NCBI RefSeq assembly: GCF_042665295.1
Contig: NZ_JBHTCO010000004.1
Coordinates: forward strand, 434,001-498,000
From: Scopulibacillus_A cellulosilyticus
Lineage (GTDB): Bacteria > Bacillota > Bacilli > Bacillales > Sporolactobacillaceae
Reading direction: 5' to 3'
Length of the DNA stretch: 64,000 bases
A program made the position numbers and the translations under genes. Every line of letters starts with the position of its first letter. Positions within the stretch are counted from its first letter, which is position 1. Shown in pieces: positions 25,232-34,762 of this stretch. Under the pieces are notes generated by a model, which did no database searches, had not been told where the DNA came from, and saw only the letters and a list, made by a program, of their open reading frames with translations.

Positions 25232-26167
25232 ATGAGTAAACCGATGAATTCCTATAATACATCGAGGGTCGTAGACTCCGGGGCATTAGCGGAAGCAAGT
25301 ACATCAGGTACATGGAAAGACTTTTTAGCAATATCAAAAATGGGCATTGTTAATTCTAACTTAATTACAACTTTTACAGGGTTGTGGTTAGCACTTAAAT
25401 TTACAAATCAGTCATTTTTTGATAATATATGGAAAATAATATTCGTTTTAATAGGTACTGCTTTAATTGTTGCCGGCGGATGCTGCCTGAACAATTATAT
25501 TGACAGGGATATTGATAAATTGATGAAAAGGACGAAAGATCGGCCGTCTGCAACTGGCAATCTTTCCGGCAAACAAGTGCTGTGGGCAGGTATTATTATG
25601 TCTGCACTTGGAACAATCGTCCTTCTTCAGGCCTCTTATGCAGCTGCTGTGCTTGGTTTGTTAGGTTTATTTGTTTACGTTGTTGTTTATACATGGTGGT
25701 TAAAAAGAACTCATTCTATTAATACAATCGTTGGCGGTATATCAGGGGCGCTGCCTCCTGTCATCGGCTGGGCGGCAATTGATCCGTCGTTTAGTTCAAA
25801 TGAACCCTGGATCTTATTTTTAATTATGTTTTTGTGGCAGCCGCCGCATTTCTTAGCACTTGCTATGAAGTACATGGAAGAATATCGGCGTGCGGGTATC
25901 CCAATGCTTCCGGTTGTTGCCGGATTTGAAACAACTAAAAGGCAAATGGTGATTTACGTTGCAGCGCTGTTTCCTGCCTCATTATTCTTATATACGTTAG
26001 GACCATGGTATCTCGCAGCCGCCGTCATTCTTGGATTAGGGTGGTTAGCTGTAAGCATCGCCGGGTTCTTCATGAAAGATACAATTAAATGGTCAAGAAT
26101 TATGTTTGTCTACTCTTTGAACTATATGACGATTTTATTTGCTGTAATGATACTGGCCGTTATATAG
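25232..26167 (+). CDS. ctaB: Protohaem IX farnesyltransferase (haem O synthase)
   Basis: 311 residues, UbiA-type prenyltransferase with about eight membrane segments. It adds farnesyl to haem B to make haem O, the substrate of CtaA. The Asp-rich motif NNYIDRDIDKLMKRTKDRP binds Mg-diphosphate; the second motif lies in the region after WQPPHFLALAMKY. ATG with AGGAAT upstream. First gene of the ctaB-ctaG run but separated from ctaC by a long hairpin. Confidence 0.95.
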   Translation: MSKPMNSYNTSRVVDSGALAEASTSGTWKDFLAISKMGIVNSNLITTFTGLWLALKFTNQSFFDNIWKIIFVLIGTALIVAGGCCLNNYIDRDIDKLMKRTKDRPSATGNLSGKQVLWAGIIMSALGTIVLLQASYAAAVLGLLGLFVYVVVYTWWLKRTHSINTIVGGISGALPPVIGWAAIDPSFSSNEPWILFLIMFLWQPPHFLALAMKYMEEYRRAGIPMLPVVAGFETTKRQMVIYVAALFPASLFLYTLGPWYLAAAVILGLGWLAVSIAGFFMKDTIKWSRIMFVYSLNYMTILFAVMILAVI

Positions 26168-26190
26168 ATTTCTCTTAAAGTATGTGTAAT

Positions 26191-26277
26191 GATTGACTGC
26201 AGCTCATGTTTTAACAGAACTTATTTCCTAATCTATACAAGTTCATGTACACAGGGCTGCAGTCAATTTTATTTTAT
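26191..26277 (+). terminator. Long-looped hairpin between ctaB and ctaC, possible attenuating terminator
   Basis: ATTGACTGCAGC (26192-26203) pairs perfectly with GCTGCAGTCAAT (26256-26267), followed by TTTTATTTT. The 52-base loop holds a smaller stem GAACTT / AAGTTC. The T-rich tail suggests partial termination that would lower ctaB read-through into the oxidase genes, or a processing site. Confidence 0.5.
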
Positions 26278-26313
26278 AATCACAAAAATAAGAAGAAAGA
26301 GAGGTTTCGACAC

Positions 26314-27348
26314 ATGAAGAAATGGCGACACACACTGAAGTTTTTGCCGTTGTTTCTGGTAGCTTTAATGCTTTCCGGGTGCGGCAAAGAAGGCGTGTCT
26401 GCATTAAAGCCGGAGGGTGACGTGGCTAAGGAACAGGCGTCATTAATGTTAGTCAGCCTGCTTATTATGGTTGTTGTTGTCCTTGTAGTTGGTTTCCTTT
26501 TTACTTATGCAATCATTAAATATCGTAAACGGCCCGGTCAAGAAGATTACATCCCTAAGCAAGTAGAAGGCAACAAGAAGCTCGAGCTTACATGGACCAT
26601 TATTCCTATTATTCTCTTATGTATTCTAGCTGTGCCCACAATTACCAAAACATTCGCACTTTCAGACAATAATGCCTCTAAGAAAAGTGATGTATTGAAA
26701 ATTAAGGTGACCGGCCATCAATTTTGGTGGCAATTCGACTATCCGGATCAGAAAATAACAACGGCACAGGATCTCTATATTCCGGTGGGGAAAAAGGTTG
26801 AGTTTGATATTACTTCAAAAGATCTCATCCATGCCTTTTGGGTTCCGGCTCTAGGCGGAAAGCAAGACGCTAATCCCGGTCAAACTACTCATTTGTGGCT
26901 GAAAGCAGATAAGGAAGGTACATACAAGGGACGATGCGCGGAATTATGCGGTTCAAGTCACGCTTTGATGTATTTTAATGTAAAAGCAGTAAGTAATGAT
27001 GAATTTAAAAATTGGGTCAAAGACATGAAAGCGGGTACGAAATCGAGTCCAAACAAACCTGAAACCGCTTCAGCCAAGCAAGGTGAAGAAATATTTAAGA
27101 ATAATTGCATGAGCTGCCACGCTGTTGGTGATAAAGGCGGACAAATTGGGCCGAATCTAACTAACTTTGCTGACAGGGAAAATATCGGCGGGTTTGAAAA
27201 ACATACAAAAGGCGAAGTGAAAAAGTGGATAAAAGATCCGGAAAGCATCAAGCCCGGCGCAAAAATGCCTAAGTTTGATAAAAAATTGTCTGACGATCAA
27301 ATCAATGCCTTAGCCGATTATCTGTTTACATTATCAGTAAAACAATAG
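26314..27348 (+). CDS. ctaC: Cytochrome caa3 oxidase subunit II
   Basis: 344 residues. Lipoprotein signal with lipobox LSGC (lipidated Cys23), two membrane helices (about 45-66 and 92-112), a cupredoxin domain with the CuA ligands Cys208, Cys212, His216 and Met219, and a fused C-terminal cytochrome c domain with CMSCH at 265-269. The fused haem c marks a caa3-type oxidase, which takes electrons directly from cytochrome c. ATG at 26314 with AGAGAGG nine bases upstream. Confidence 0.96.
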   Translation: MKKWRHTLKFLPLFLVALMLSGCGKEGVSALKPEGDVAKEQASLMLVSLLIMVVVVLVVGFLFTYAIIKYRKRPGQEDYIPKQVEGNKKLELTWTIIPIILLCILAVPTITKTFALSDNNASKKSDVLKIKVTGHQFWWQFDYPDQKITTAQDLYIPVGKKVEFDITSKDLIHAFWVPALGGKQDANPGQTTHLWLKADKEGTYKGRCAELCGSSHALMYFNVKAVSNDEFKNWVKDMKAGTKSSPNKPETASAKQGEEIFKNNCMSCHAVGDKGGQIGPNLTNFADRENIGGFEKHTKGEVKKWIKDPESIKPGAKMPKFDKKLSDDQINALADYLFTLSVKQ

Positions 27349-27378
27349 ACTGAAAATTTTTAAAAGGAGGTTGCCGAT

Positions 27379-29274
27379 GTGTCTGTAAATGCTGAAAGTC
27401 TCATGCAGCCAAATCAGAAAAATGGTTTTTTTTCTTGGCTTAAGACATGGCTGACGACGGTAGATCATAAAAAGATTGCTGTCTTGTACCTATTTGGCGG
27501 CGGGCTGTTCTTCCTAATTGGAGGAATTGAGGCGATGCTCATTAGACTTCAATTGACAGCTCCTGAAAATCACTTTTTGACAGGAGCGGCGTATAATCAG
27601 GTGTTAACAATGCATGGTACTACAATGATTTTCTTTGTAGCTATGCCGCTGATTTTCGCACTGTTGAATGCAGTTGTACCGCTTCAAATAGGCGCCCGTG
27701 ATGTTGCTTTTCCATTTGTTAATGCTCTTGGATTCTGGCTGTTCTTTTTAGGGGGAATTATCCTTAACCTTAGTTGGTTTTTAGGAGGTGCACCTGAAGC
27801 CGGGTGGACGGCATATGCGCCGTTATCAACAGATTTGCCGGGAAGAGGCATGGATTTTTATGTCCTCGGTTTACAGGTGGCCGGTGCCGGGACGCTGGCA
27901 GGCGGGATTAACTTCCTTGTTACAATTATTAACATGAGAGCTCCCGGCATGACCTTTATGCGGATGCCGTTGTTTACCTGGACCGCATTTATCACTTCCG
28001 CATTAATTCTGTTTGCTTTCCCGGCTTTAACAGTCGGCTTGTTTGAAATATTCTTTGACCGTCTGTTTGGTGCAAATTTCTTTAATACAGCCAACGGCGG
28101 AAACTCCATTATTTTTGAACATATTTTTTGGATATTTGGTCATCCGGAGGTTTATATATTAATATTGCCAAGTTTTGGCGTCATTTCAGAGGTTATCAGC
28201 ACATTTTCAAAAAAACGGCTTTTTGGTTATCACTCAATGGTTTTCGCAACAATCTTAATTGGCTTCTTGGCCTTTATGGTATGGGTACACCATATGTTCA
28301 CTGTCGGATTAGGTCCAATTGCAAATACTATCTTTGCCTTGGCGACAATGGCGATTGCTGTCCCTACGGGTATTAAAATCTTTAACTGGATTTTCACTAT
28401 GTGGGGCGGACAGATCCGTTTCACAACAGCAAACTTATACGCTGTCGGATTCATTCCTACCTTTGTTATGGGCGGGGTGACCGGTGTTATGCTTGCTATT
28501 CCAGCTGCTGACTTTCAATATCAAGACAGCTATTTTGTTGTTGCTCACTTCCATTACGTTATTATCGGAGGAGTTGTATTTGGACTGTTTTCCGGGTTGT
28601 ATTATTGGTGGCCGAAAATGTTTGGCCGGTTCCTGAATGAAACGCTCGGTAAAATTAACTTTTGGTTCTTTTTCATCGGTTTCCATATTACTTTCTTCCC
28701 TCAGCATTTCTTAGGATTAATGGGGATGCCTCGCCGTTACTTTACTTATTTGCCGGGTGAGCATTTAACAACGTTAAATTTAATCAGCTCAATCGGTGCA
28801 ATAGGCATGGCTATCGGCGTCATTGTTCTTGTTTATAATGTTATTTATTCCTCAGTAAAAGGCGAAAAGGCTGCGGGGGATGCATGGGGAACCGGACGTA
28901 CACTTGAATGGTCTATTCCATCACCGGCTCCCGAGTACAACTTTGCTCAGACTCCGTTAGTCAAAGGAATTGATACGTATTGGAAAGAAAAAATGGACGG
29001 AAATAAAAGGGTGACGGCAGCAGAGCCGTTAGGAGACATTCATATGCCATCATCCTCAATCATACCGTTTCTTATGTCGATAAGTTTAACGATAGCCAGT
29101 TTTGGTTTCATTTTCAGTGATAAAGATGCGTATCGGACAGCATCATTGATTGTTGCAGGCATCGGTATTGCGCTTATGTTCTGCTGTATGTTAACCCGAT
29201 CTATTAAAGATGACCCGGGTTTTCATATTCATAAAGAAGAAATTATTGAAACAGAAAAGGGGATGAGTAAATGA
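27379..29274 (+). CDS. ctaD: Cytochrome caa3 oxidase subunit I
   Basis: 631 residues, haem-copper oxidase core holding haem a, haem a3 and CuB. MHGTTMIFF carries a low-spin haem ligand, GHPEVYIL holds the CuB histidine cross-linked to tyrosine, and HFHYVIIGG the haem a3 ligand. Pumps protons while reducing O2. GTG start eight bases after AAAGGAGG. Overlaps ctaE by four bases. Confidence 0.97.
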   Translation: MSVNAESLMQPNQKNGFFSWLKTWLTTVDHKKIAVLYLFGGGLFFLIGGIEAMLIRLQLTAPENHFLTGAAYNQVLTMHGTTMIFFVAMPLIFALLNAVVPLQIGARDVAFPFVNALGFWLFFLGGIILNLSWFLGGAPEAGWTAYAPLSTDLPGRGMDFYVLGLQVAGAGTLAGGINFLVTIINMRAPGMTFMRMPLFTWTAFITSALILFAFPALTVGLFEIFFDRLFGANFFNTANGGNSIIFEHIFWIFGHPEVYILILPSFGVISEVISTFSKKRLFGYHSMVFATILIGFLAFMVWVHHMFTVGLGPIANTIFALATMAIAVPTGIKIFNWIFTMWGGQIRFTTANLYAVGFIPTFVMGGVTGVMLAIPAADFQYQDSYFVVAHFHYVIIGGVVFGLFSGLYYWWPKMFGRFLNETLGKINFWFFFIGFHITFFPQHFLGLMGMPRRYFTYLPGEHLTTLNLISSIGAIGMAIGVIVLVYNVIYSSVKGEKAAGDAWGTGRTLEWSIPSPAPEYNFAQTPLVKGIDTYWKEKMDGNKRVTAAEPLGDIHMPSSSIIPFLMSISLTIASFGFIFSDKDAYRTASLIVAGIGIALMFCCMLTRSIKDDPGFHIHKEEIIETEKGMSK

Positions 29275-29885
29275 GTCAAGCAAATAATGTTGAGACGTTT
29301 CCAGCTCACCCTGAAACAGCTACTCTGGAAGGTAGAAACAAATTTATTGGATTTTGGCTTTTCCTTGGAGGAGAGACGGTTTTATTCGGAACCTTATTTG
29401 CAACTTTTCTAGCATTAAGAAACAAAACGAATGGCGGTCCTTCCGCACATGAATTGTTTAACCTTTCTACAGTATTTGCAGCAACCATTATTTTGTTAAC
29501 CAGCAGTTTAACGAGTGTTTTCGCTGTTATGGCAATGAGGGACCGTGCTGTTGGAAAAATGCAATTTTGGTTTTTGATTACTGTAATATTAGGCATCGCC
29601 TTTCTGGTTTTAGAAATAACTGAGTTTAGGGAATATTTACATCACCATTTAGGTTATAAAACCAGCGCCTTTTCTTCTTCATTTTATACGTTAGTCGGAA
29701 CTCACGGCTGTCACGTTTTGTTTGGTGTCTGTTGGATCTCATCAATTACAATCCAAGCTTTCAAAAAGGGGATAACAACAGTAACTGCACCGAAATATTA
29801 CGTCGCCAGCTTATATTGGCACTTTATTGATGTTGTTTGGGTGTTTATATTTACAGTTGTTTATCTCTTAGGCATTGTCGGGTAA
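29271..29885 (+). CDS. ctaE: Cytochrome caa3 oxidase subunit III
   Basis: 204 residues, five predicted membrane helices, COX3 family. Contains FWLFLGGETVLFGTLFATF and the glutamate-containing THGCHVLFG block. ATG overlaps the ctaD stop as ATGA, indicating translational coupling. Confidence 0.95.
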   Translation: MSQANNVETFPAHPETATLEGRNKFIGFWLFLGGETVLFGTLFATFLALRNKTNGGPSAHELFNLSTVFAATIILLTSSLTSVFAVMAMRDRAVGKMQFWFLITVILGIAFLVLEITEFREYLHHHLGYKTSAFSSSFYTLVGTHGCHVLFGVCWISSITIQAFKKGITTVTAPKYYVASLYWHFIDVVWVFIFTVVYLLGIVG

Positions 29886-29898
29886 GGAGGTGAGTAGA

Positions 29899-30222
29899 AT
29901 GACAAAACCTTCAACAAGTACTTCAATGTATATGGAACGTCAAAAACGCAAACGTGAATTAACTTATTATCTTGTTTCGTTTGTCATGATGCTTTTTCTT
30001 ACTGGAATATCCTTTGCGGCTGTCGCTATCAAAGGTATTGACAAACACTTTACGGCGTTCTTTATTGTAACTTTGGCGGTTATCCAAGTTTTGTTTCAGC
30101 TTTATTACTTTATGCACTTGAAAGATAAGAACCATGCGATGCCTGCATTGTTCATTTATAGCGGGGCATTAGTTGCTTTTATAACAGTCCTGACGTTTGT
30201 GTCAATTGTTTGGGTATCTTAG
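29899..30222 (+). CDS. ctaF: Cytochrome caa3 oxidase subunit IV
   Basis: 107 residues, three membrane helices, prokaryotic COX4 family (FQLYYFMHLKDK is typical). ATG at 29899 with AAGGAGGTGA five bases upstream; an upstream in-frame start would overlap ctaE and has no site. Last gene before a terminator. Confidence 0.92.
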   Translation: MTKPSTSTSMYMERQKRKRELTYYLVSFVMMLFLTGISFAAVAIKGIDKHFTAFFIVTLAVIQVLFQLYYFMHLKDKNHAMPALFIYSGALVAFITVLTFVSIVWVS

Positions 30223-30235
30223 TTAGCGTTAAATA

Positions 30236-30283
30236 AAAGATCCCTCTATGTTTAGCAAAAATTTTGCAAGGGGGGTCTTTTTT
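30236..30283 (+). terminator. Terminator after ctaF
   Basis: AAAGATCCCTC pairs with GGGGGGTCTTT around a loop with an inner small stem GCAAAA / TTTTGC; six Ts follow. Confidence 0.8.
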
Positions 30284-30317
30284 ATAAGAAGCTGGATCTT
30301 GAAAGGAGGGCGTGTGT

Positions 30318-31196
30318 ATGGGCGGACCAACAGTCGAACCGATGATAAGCATGTGGCACTTTCAATGGGGTGCTATAGTGATTATATTAGCCTTCGTCTA
30401 TATTAAAGTTTCCGGGTCTTTAACGAAAAAGTACGGTCAAAAAGGTGACACATTGTCGGTTTATCATAAAATAAGTTTTTTTATCGGACTGTTTTTTATC
30501 TTTCTGGCAAAAGGCACGCCGCTCGATGATATAGGCATGAAATATTTGTTCAGTGCGCATATGGGAGAAATGGCACTCGAATACCTTATCATACCGCCGT
30601 TATTATTGCTGGGTATCCCGGCTTGGGTAGCCAGAAAAATTCTTAAAGTCCCGTTTATTGATAAAATGGTATCAAGCATGACCAAACCAATAATCGCAAT
30701 TATCTTGTTTAATTTATTCTTTTCGATTTATCATGTCCCCTTTATATTTGATTTTATGGCAAACCATCATCCCTTTCATAACATTTACAATATAGTGATG
30801 ATATTACTTTCTATTTTTATGTGGTGGCCGATTACTTGTCCGGTTTCCGAGAAGGACCATTTATCAGAACTTCAGAAAATGGGTTATATTTTTGCCAATA
30901 GTGTCCTGCTTACACCGGCATGTGCACTTATTATTTTTAGCGGTACGCCGCTGTATCATTTCTACGGGCAAGAAGTTCCGCATATTTTGCCTTCGCTTTC
31001 AGTGGTGGAGGACCAACAATTTGGCGGAACCATTATGAAAATTGTACAGGAAATCGTAAATGGCCTGGCCCTCGGGTTTGTTTTTTATCAATGGATGAAA
31101 AAACAGCAAGAACAGGACAAAAGGGAAGAAAAAATACCTGTTAAAGGGTATAAGTATTTAGAAGTATCCCATAAGACGAATCATGCAGGACGTTAA
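30318..31196 (+). CDS. ctaG: CtaG, caa3 oxidase assembly factor
   Basis: 293 residues, about seven membrane segments, caa3_CtaG family, needed for active caa3 oxidase in B. subtilis, probably in copper insertion. Conserved His/Met-rich spots (SAHMGEMALEY, FMANHHPFHN) lie near membrane ends. ATG at 30318 chosen because AAGGAGG is nine bases upstream. Not related to the Cox11-type CtaG of Proteobacteria. Confidence 0.93.
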   Translation: MGGPTVEPMISMWHFQWGAIVIILAFVYIKVSGSLTKKYGQKGDTLSVYHKISFFIGLFFIFLAKGTPLDDIGMKYLFSAHMGEMALEYLIIPPLLLLGIPAWVARKILKVPFIDKMVSSMTKPIIAIILFNLFFSIYHVPFIFDFMANHHPFHNIYNIVMILLSIFMWWPITCPVSEKDHLSELQKMGYIFANSVLLTPACALIIFSGTPLYHFYGQEVPHILPSLSVVEDQQFGGTIMKIVQEIVNGLALGFVFYQWMKKQQEQDKREEKIPVKGYKYLEVSHKTNHAGR

Positions 31197-31220
31197 TTTC
31201 TGTATAAAGGTGGAAGCTGA

Positions 31221-31724
31221 ATGGAAATCAGAGAAATCCAGTTAAGTGATGCTGCGGCTTTGCTTAATTTAAGAAGGCAGCTTGAGAAAGAAACACGTTT
31301 TATGCAATACGTGCCTGATGAGAACGCAAATTCAGTTGAAAAACAAGTAGAAAATATTCATTCAATCTTAAAAAGCGGCTGTTCAATGATTTTTGTTGCA
31401 GAAACCGAAGGGAGTTTAATAGGTTTTACAGCTGTCTTAGGAAATAAGTTAAAACGTATTCGCCACCGCGCCTCCGTTATTATAGGAATTCTTGAAAAAT
31501 ATCAAAATCAAGGAATCGGTAAAAATCTATTAAAGCATGTTGATGAATGGGCGCGCGACCATGGGATCGAACGCCTGGAGTTAACGATTATGGCTCACAA
31601 TCGCCGTGCGCTTGGTTTGTATAATACAATGGGGTATTATGTTGAAGGCATGAGAAGAAATGCCTTAGTTATTGATAATGAAATTATTGATGAATTTTAT
31701 ATGGGGAAAATATTAAAAAGGTAA
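31221..31724 (+). CDS. GNAT-family N-acetyltransferase
   Basis: 167 residues. The acetyl-CoA binding motif A is seen as EKYQNQGIGKNLL, and the following MAHNRRALGLYNTMGYYVEG block is the usual GNAT C-terminal part, near RimI/RimJ-like or antibiotic acetyltransferases. Substrate unknown. Directly downstream of ctaG in the same direction. Confidence 0.85.
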   Translation: MEIREIQLSDAAALLNLRRQLEKETRFMQYVPDENANSVEKQVENIHSILKSGCSMIFVAETEGSLIGFTAVLGNKLKRIRHRASVIIGILEKYQNQGIGKNLLKHVDEWARDHGIERLELTIMAHNRRALGLYNTMGYYVEGMRRNALVIDNEIIDEFYMGKILKR

Positions 31725-31752
31725 TGATCATATCGGTCATTACCTTTTTAAT
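31717..31752. terminator. Bidirectional terminator after the acetyltransferase
   Basis: AAAAAGGTAATGA pairs with TCATTACCTTTTT; the acetyltransferase stop codon is in the left arm. Confidence 0.85.
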
Positions 31753-31759
31753 ATTTTTA

Positions 31760-32137
31760 TCAGTCTATTGGTGTATTTTCTTTTAATTCTTCCAATGCTT
31801 CTTTAAGCTTTGACAGGCGTTCTTTACAAATATTTATGATACGTTCGGGAAATTCCTCATCTTTATATTCTACACCGTGGGGATAATAATGTCTGCCGAG
31901 ATAAGGCGTTAATAATTTGACCTTCGCATCAGATTTTTCGATTTCCCCTTCAACAGCAATCCCGGGGACTCTTAAGTAATGAATATGCCCGGTTTTTGTA
32001 TTTTCAAATTTAAAATCATAAGTGACACGCTCCCAATCCCAATGCCCTCCTCGGATCAACCCTAAACGCTTGGTCATTGCTTCAAGAACAGGGAAAGGAA
32101 TAATCATACCATCTAAACCGGTATCTTCAAATTTCAC
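31760..32137 (-). CDS. YugN-like protein
   Basis: 125 residues, soluble. Contains RLGLIRGGHWDWERVTYDFKF and RVPGIAVEGE, the pattern of the YugN-like family of small Bacillales proteins of unknown role. GTG at 32137 chosen because AGGAGG lies seven bases upstream; the ATG at 32158 has none. Confidence 0.75.
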   Translation of the reverse strand: MKFEDTGLDGMIIPFPVLEAMTKRLGLIRGGHWDWERVTYDFKFENTKTGHIHYLRVPGIAVEGEIEKSDAKVKLLTPYLGRHYYPHGVEYKDEEFPERIINICKERLSKLKEALEELKENTPID

Positions 32138-32321
32138 ATGGTAACCTCCTAACGTCATTGATATTTCTATATTTTAATAATAGTACGAAAAGTGTATCAA
32201 TGCAATTATAGATATCATTTTTAAACGATCACGGCCGGTATACCGTTAACAAAGGATAAAGCCAATGTTTATCTTACTTAAGGCATGGAAAAAATAAGCA
32301 TAAAAGAGCTATTGCATTTAA

Positions 32322-32352
32322 TTGTCTTTTTTATCATGGACATTGATATAAT
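32322..32352 (+). promoter_or_regulatory. Promoter of ylbC
   Basis: TTGTCT (32322-32327) and TG-A-TATAAT (TATAAT at 32347-32352), an extended -10 with a 19-base spacer, just upstream of the ylbC ribosome site. Confidence 0.6.
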
Positions 32353-32376
32353 GGGGATAAGAAGGGGGTGAGCGTC

Positions 32377-33414
32377 TTGCGGAAAATAAATATTTTCATT
32401 TTTGCTGTGGCAGTGATTGTATTTTGTTTCACTTTTTTATTTAATATTTCAGGAAAACCAAATGACAAACAGCATCAAATGAAATCTGAATCAATAGGAG
32501 ACGCGCCAACTCAATCTAAATTTAAAGTGCCAAGTATTGGCCTATATACATACATGGGAGATAGCAAGAAAGATATTGAAAAGAAATTTGGGAAACCTGA
32601 ACGTATTGATCCGACCCAGTATGGCTATGATTGGTGGATTTATGGCCGGGGGACGGAAAATTATGTACAAATCGGGATTGATCATAATAAAGTTGTCACT
32701 ATTTATGCGCTTGGGAAAAAGCTTGATACCAAACCGTTTGGTATCGGGAAAAGCTCTCATGATATCTATAAGAAAGTGCCGATGTCGGATACTGCGTCAC
32801 TAAATATTAATCATACCCATGTTGAATTCGAATTTAACGAAGAGGATCTCATGATTCGTCCATTGATGAAGTTCGGAAATGTCTGGGTTCAACTATATTT
32901 TGATCATTTCACGGATCGCTTAGTCAGTGTCCGTTACTTAACACCGGAAGTTCTAATGGAGCAGAAACCCTATACTTTAACTTATCAGGGACATTTGGAA
33001 AAGTCACCTGAACCGAGCGAATCTGAATGGCAGGCAATTAACAATGGTGAAAGTAAAGAAATCTTTGATATAACAAATGTACTTAGGAAACGTTATCATG
33101 TCAACGGGTTAGATTGGAATAATCAAGCGCAAACGGCAGCCTATTTGCACAGTAAAGATATGAAAGAAAATAACTACTTTTCACATGACTCCAAAACTCA
33201 AGGTGACTTAAGTCAGCGTTTGAAAAAACAGGGAATTAACTTTCAAGCGGCCGGTGAAAATATTGCAGCGCAATATACAGATGGGATTGCTGCTGAAATT
33301 GGATGGCTTAACAGTGAAGATCACCGGAAGAACTTGCTTAGCAATATGTTCACGGGTTTAGGTGTCGGTGTCTATCAGGATGACTATACTCAGGATTTTG
33401 TTAATCCCTTTTAA
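32377..33414 (+). CDS. ylbC: YlbC, CAP/SCP-domain protein
   Basis: 345 residues. A signal anchor (about 4-23) is followed by a CAP-associated N-terminal domain (about 50-190) and a C-terminal CAP (SCP/PR-1) domain (about 225-345) with NYFSHD, AGENIA and the HRKN turn. Secreted, of unknown activity; B. subtilis YlbC is similar. The TTG at 32377 follows GGGGGTGA by seven bases. The C-terminus after the last strand is only a few residues. Confidence 0.85.
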   Translation: MRKINIFIFAVAVIVFCFTFLFNISGKPNDKQHQMKSESIGDAPTQSKFKVPSIGLYTYMGDSKKDIEKKFGKPERIDPTQYGYDWWIYGRGTENYVQIGIDHNKVVTIYALGKKLDTKPFGIGKSSHDIYKKVPMSDTASLNINHTHVEFEFNEEDLMIRPLMKFGNVWVQLYFDHFTDRLVSVRYLTPEVLMEQKPYTLTYQGHLEKSPEPSESEWQAINNGESKEIFDITNVLRKRYHVNGLDWNNQAQTAAYLHSKDMKENNYFSHDSKTQGDLSQRLKKQGINFQAAGENIAAQYTDGIAAEIGWLNSEDHRKNLLSNMFTGLGVGVYQDDYTQDFVNPF

Positions 33415-33420
33415 AAGTCG

Positions 33421-33455
33421 AAAAACCAACTTTCCTTTTGAGAAGGTTGGTTTTT
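33421..33455 (+). terminator. Terminator of ylbC
   Basis: AAAAACCAACTT pairs with AAGGTTGGTTTTT around a ten-base loop. Confidence 0.85.
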
Positions 33456-33522
33456 AATTTCCTAGTGATTTTGGTCAATATGATATAATATTCAATATTA
33501 GATAGATAAAGGGGCGATCATT

Positions 33523-34710
33523 ATGACTACTGAACAGAGCTATGATCTAAAAAAATTAGTTTCGGATATTTCAGCTGATGTTGTTGGATGGAGACGCCAT
33601 CTTCATGAGAATCCGGAATTGTCGTTTGAAGAAGAAAAAACAGCTGATTTTGTTTTTGAAACATTAAAAAGCTTCGGGAATATTGAATTGACACGCCCGA
33701 CAAAAACAAGCGTTGTTGGGAAAATTACAGGCGAATATCCCGGAAAAACGTTGGCGATTAGAGCCGATATGGATGCTTTGCCTATAGATGAAGAGAATAA
33801 TTTTGAATTCGCCTCAAAAACGCCCGGGGTTATGCATGCATGCGGACATGACGGGCATACCGCAATGCTTCTTGGAACCGCAAAGATCCTATCTCAATTG
33901 AAGTCAAATTTACATGGGGAAGTAAGGCTTGTTTTTCAGCATGCTGAAGAGCTGTTTCCCGGCGGTGCAGAAGAACTTGTTAATGCCGGTGTAATGGATG
34001 GGGTTGACTGGGTTATCGGTACACATCTGTGGTCACCGTTAGAATATGGAAAAATCGGCATTGTCTATGGGCCGATGATGGCTGCACCGGATACTTTTCA
34101 TATCGTTGTCAAAGGTAAGGGCGGCCATGCGGCAATTCCTCATGATACGATTGACAGCATTGCGATCGCTGCACAAGTTGTGACAAATCTTCAGCATGTT
34201 GTTTCAAGGAATACAGACCCGCTCGATACACTTGTTTTATCAGTAGCAAAATTCATCGGGGGGACTGCTCATAATGTCATTCCCGGATCAGTTGAACTGA
34301 CGGGGACTGTAAGAAGTTTTAAACCCGAATTAAGGAATCAAGTACCGGAACTGATGGAAAGGGTGGTTAAGGGTGTTACATCGGCACATGGCGCCGATTA
34401 TGAGTTTAATTATGAAAAAGGTTACCGCCCGGTCATTAACCACGATGATGTTACTAAGATAGTTGAAGAAACTGTCAGGGACGTCTATGGGTCAGAATCG
34501 ATTAAACATATGGCGCCAAATATGGTTGGGGAAGATTTTTCAGCCTATCAGCAAGCGGCGCCGGGAACATTCTTTTATGTTGGTGCGGGCAACAAGGAAA
34601 AGGGCATTACTTATCCTCACCATCATGCGAGATTTACAATTGATGAAGATGCTCTAGAAAAAGGTGTTAACATTTTTGTTCATGCAGCTTTTAAATTTTT
34701 AAATGATTAA
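33523..34710 (+). CDS. M20D-family amidohydrolase/peptidase
   Basis: 395 residues. Metal-binding motif HACGHDGHTAML and the glutamate in FQHAEELFPGGAE, with the lid/dimerisation domain about 185-300 (GKGGHAAIPHDTIDS) and final HHHARFTIDE. Members hydrolyse N-acyl amino acids, hippurate or indole-amino-acid conjugates. The exact substrate is not clear. Extended -10 TGATATAAT at 33481-33489 precedes it. Not part of the ylb order in B. subtilis. Confidence 0.88.
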   Translation: MTTEQSYDLKKLVSDISADVVGWRRHLHENPELSFEEEKTADFVFETLKSFGNIELTRPTKTSVVGKITGEYPGKTLAIRADMDALPIDEENNFEFASKTPGVMHACGHDGHTAMLLGTAKILSQLKSNLHGEVRLVFQHAEELFPGGAEELVNAGVMDGVDWVIGTHLWSPLEYGKIGIVYGPMMAAPDTFHIVVKGKGGHAAIPHDTIDSIAIAAQVVTNLQHVVSRNTDPLDTLVLSVAKFIGGTAHNVIPGSVELTGTVRSFKPELRNQVPELMERVVKGVTSAHGADYEFNYEKGYRPVINHDDVTKIVEETVRDVYGSESIKHMAPNMVGEDFSAYQQAAPGTFFYVGAGNKEKGITYPHHHARFTIDEDALEKGVNIFVHAAFKFLND

Positions 34711-34725
34711 TCAAAGAATACTATA

Positions 34726-34762
34726 AAAAATTAGAGGACTTAGCTTATCCTCTAATTTTTTT
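34726..34762. terminator. Bidirectional terminator
   Basis: AAAAATTAGAGGA pairs with TCCTCTAATTTTT, seven Ts at the end; between two convergent genes. Confidence 0.85.
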
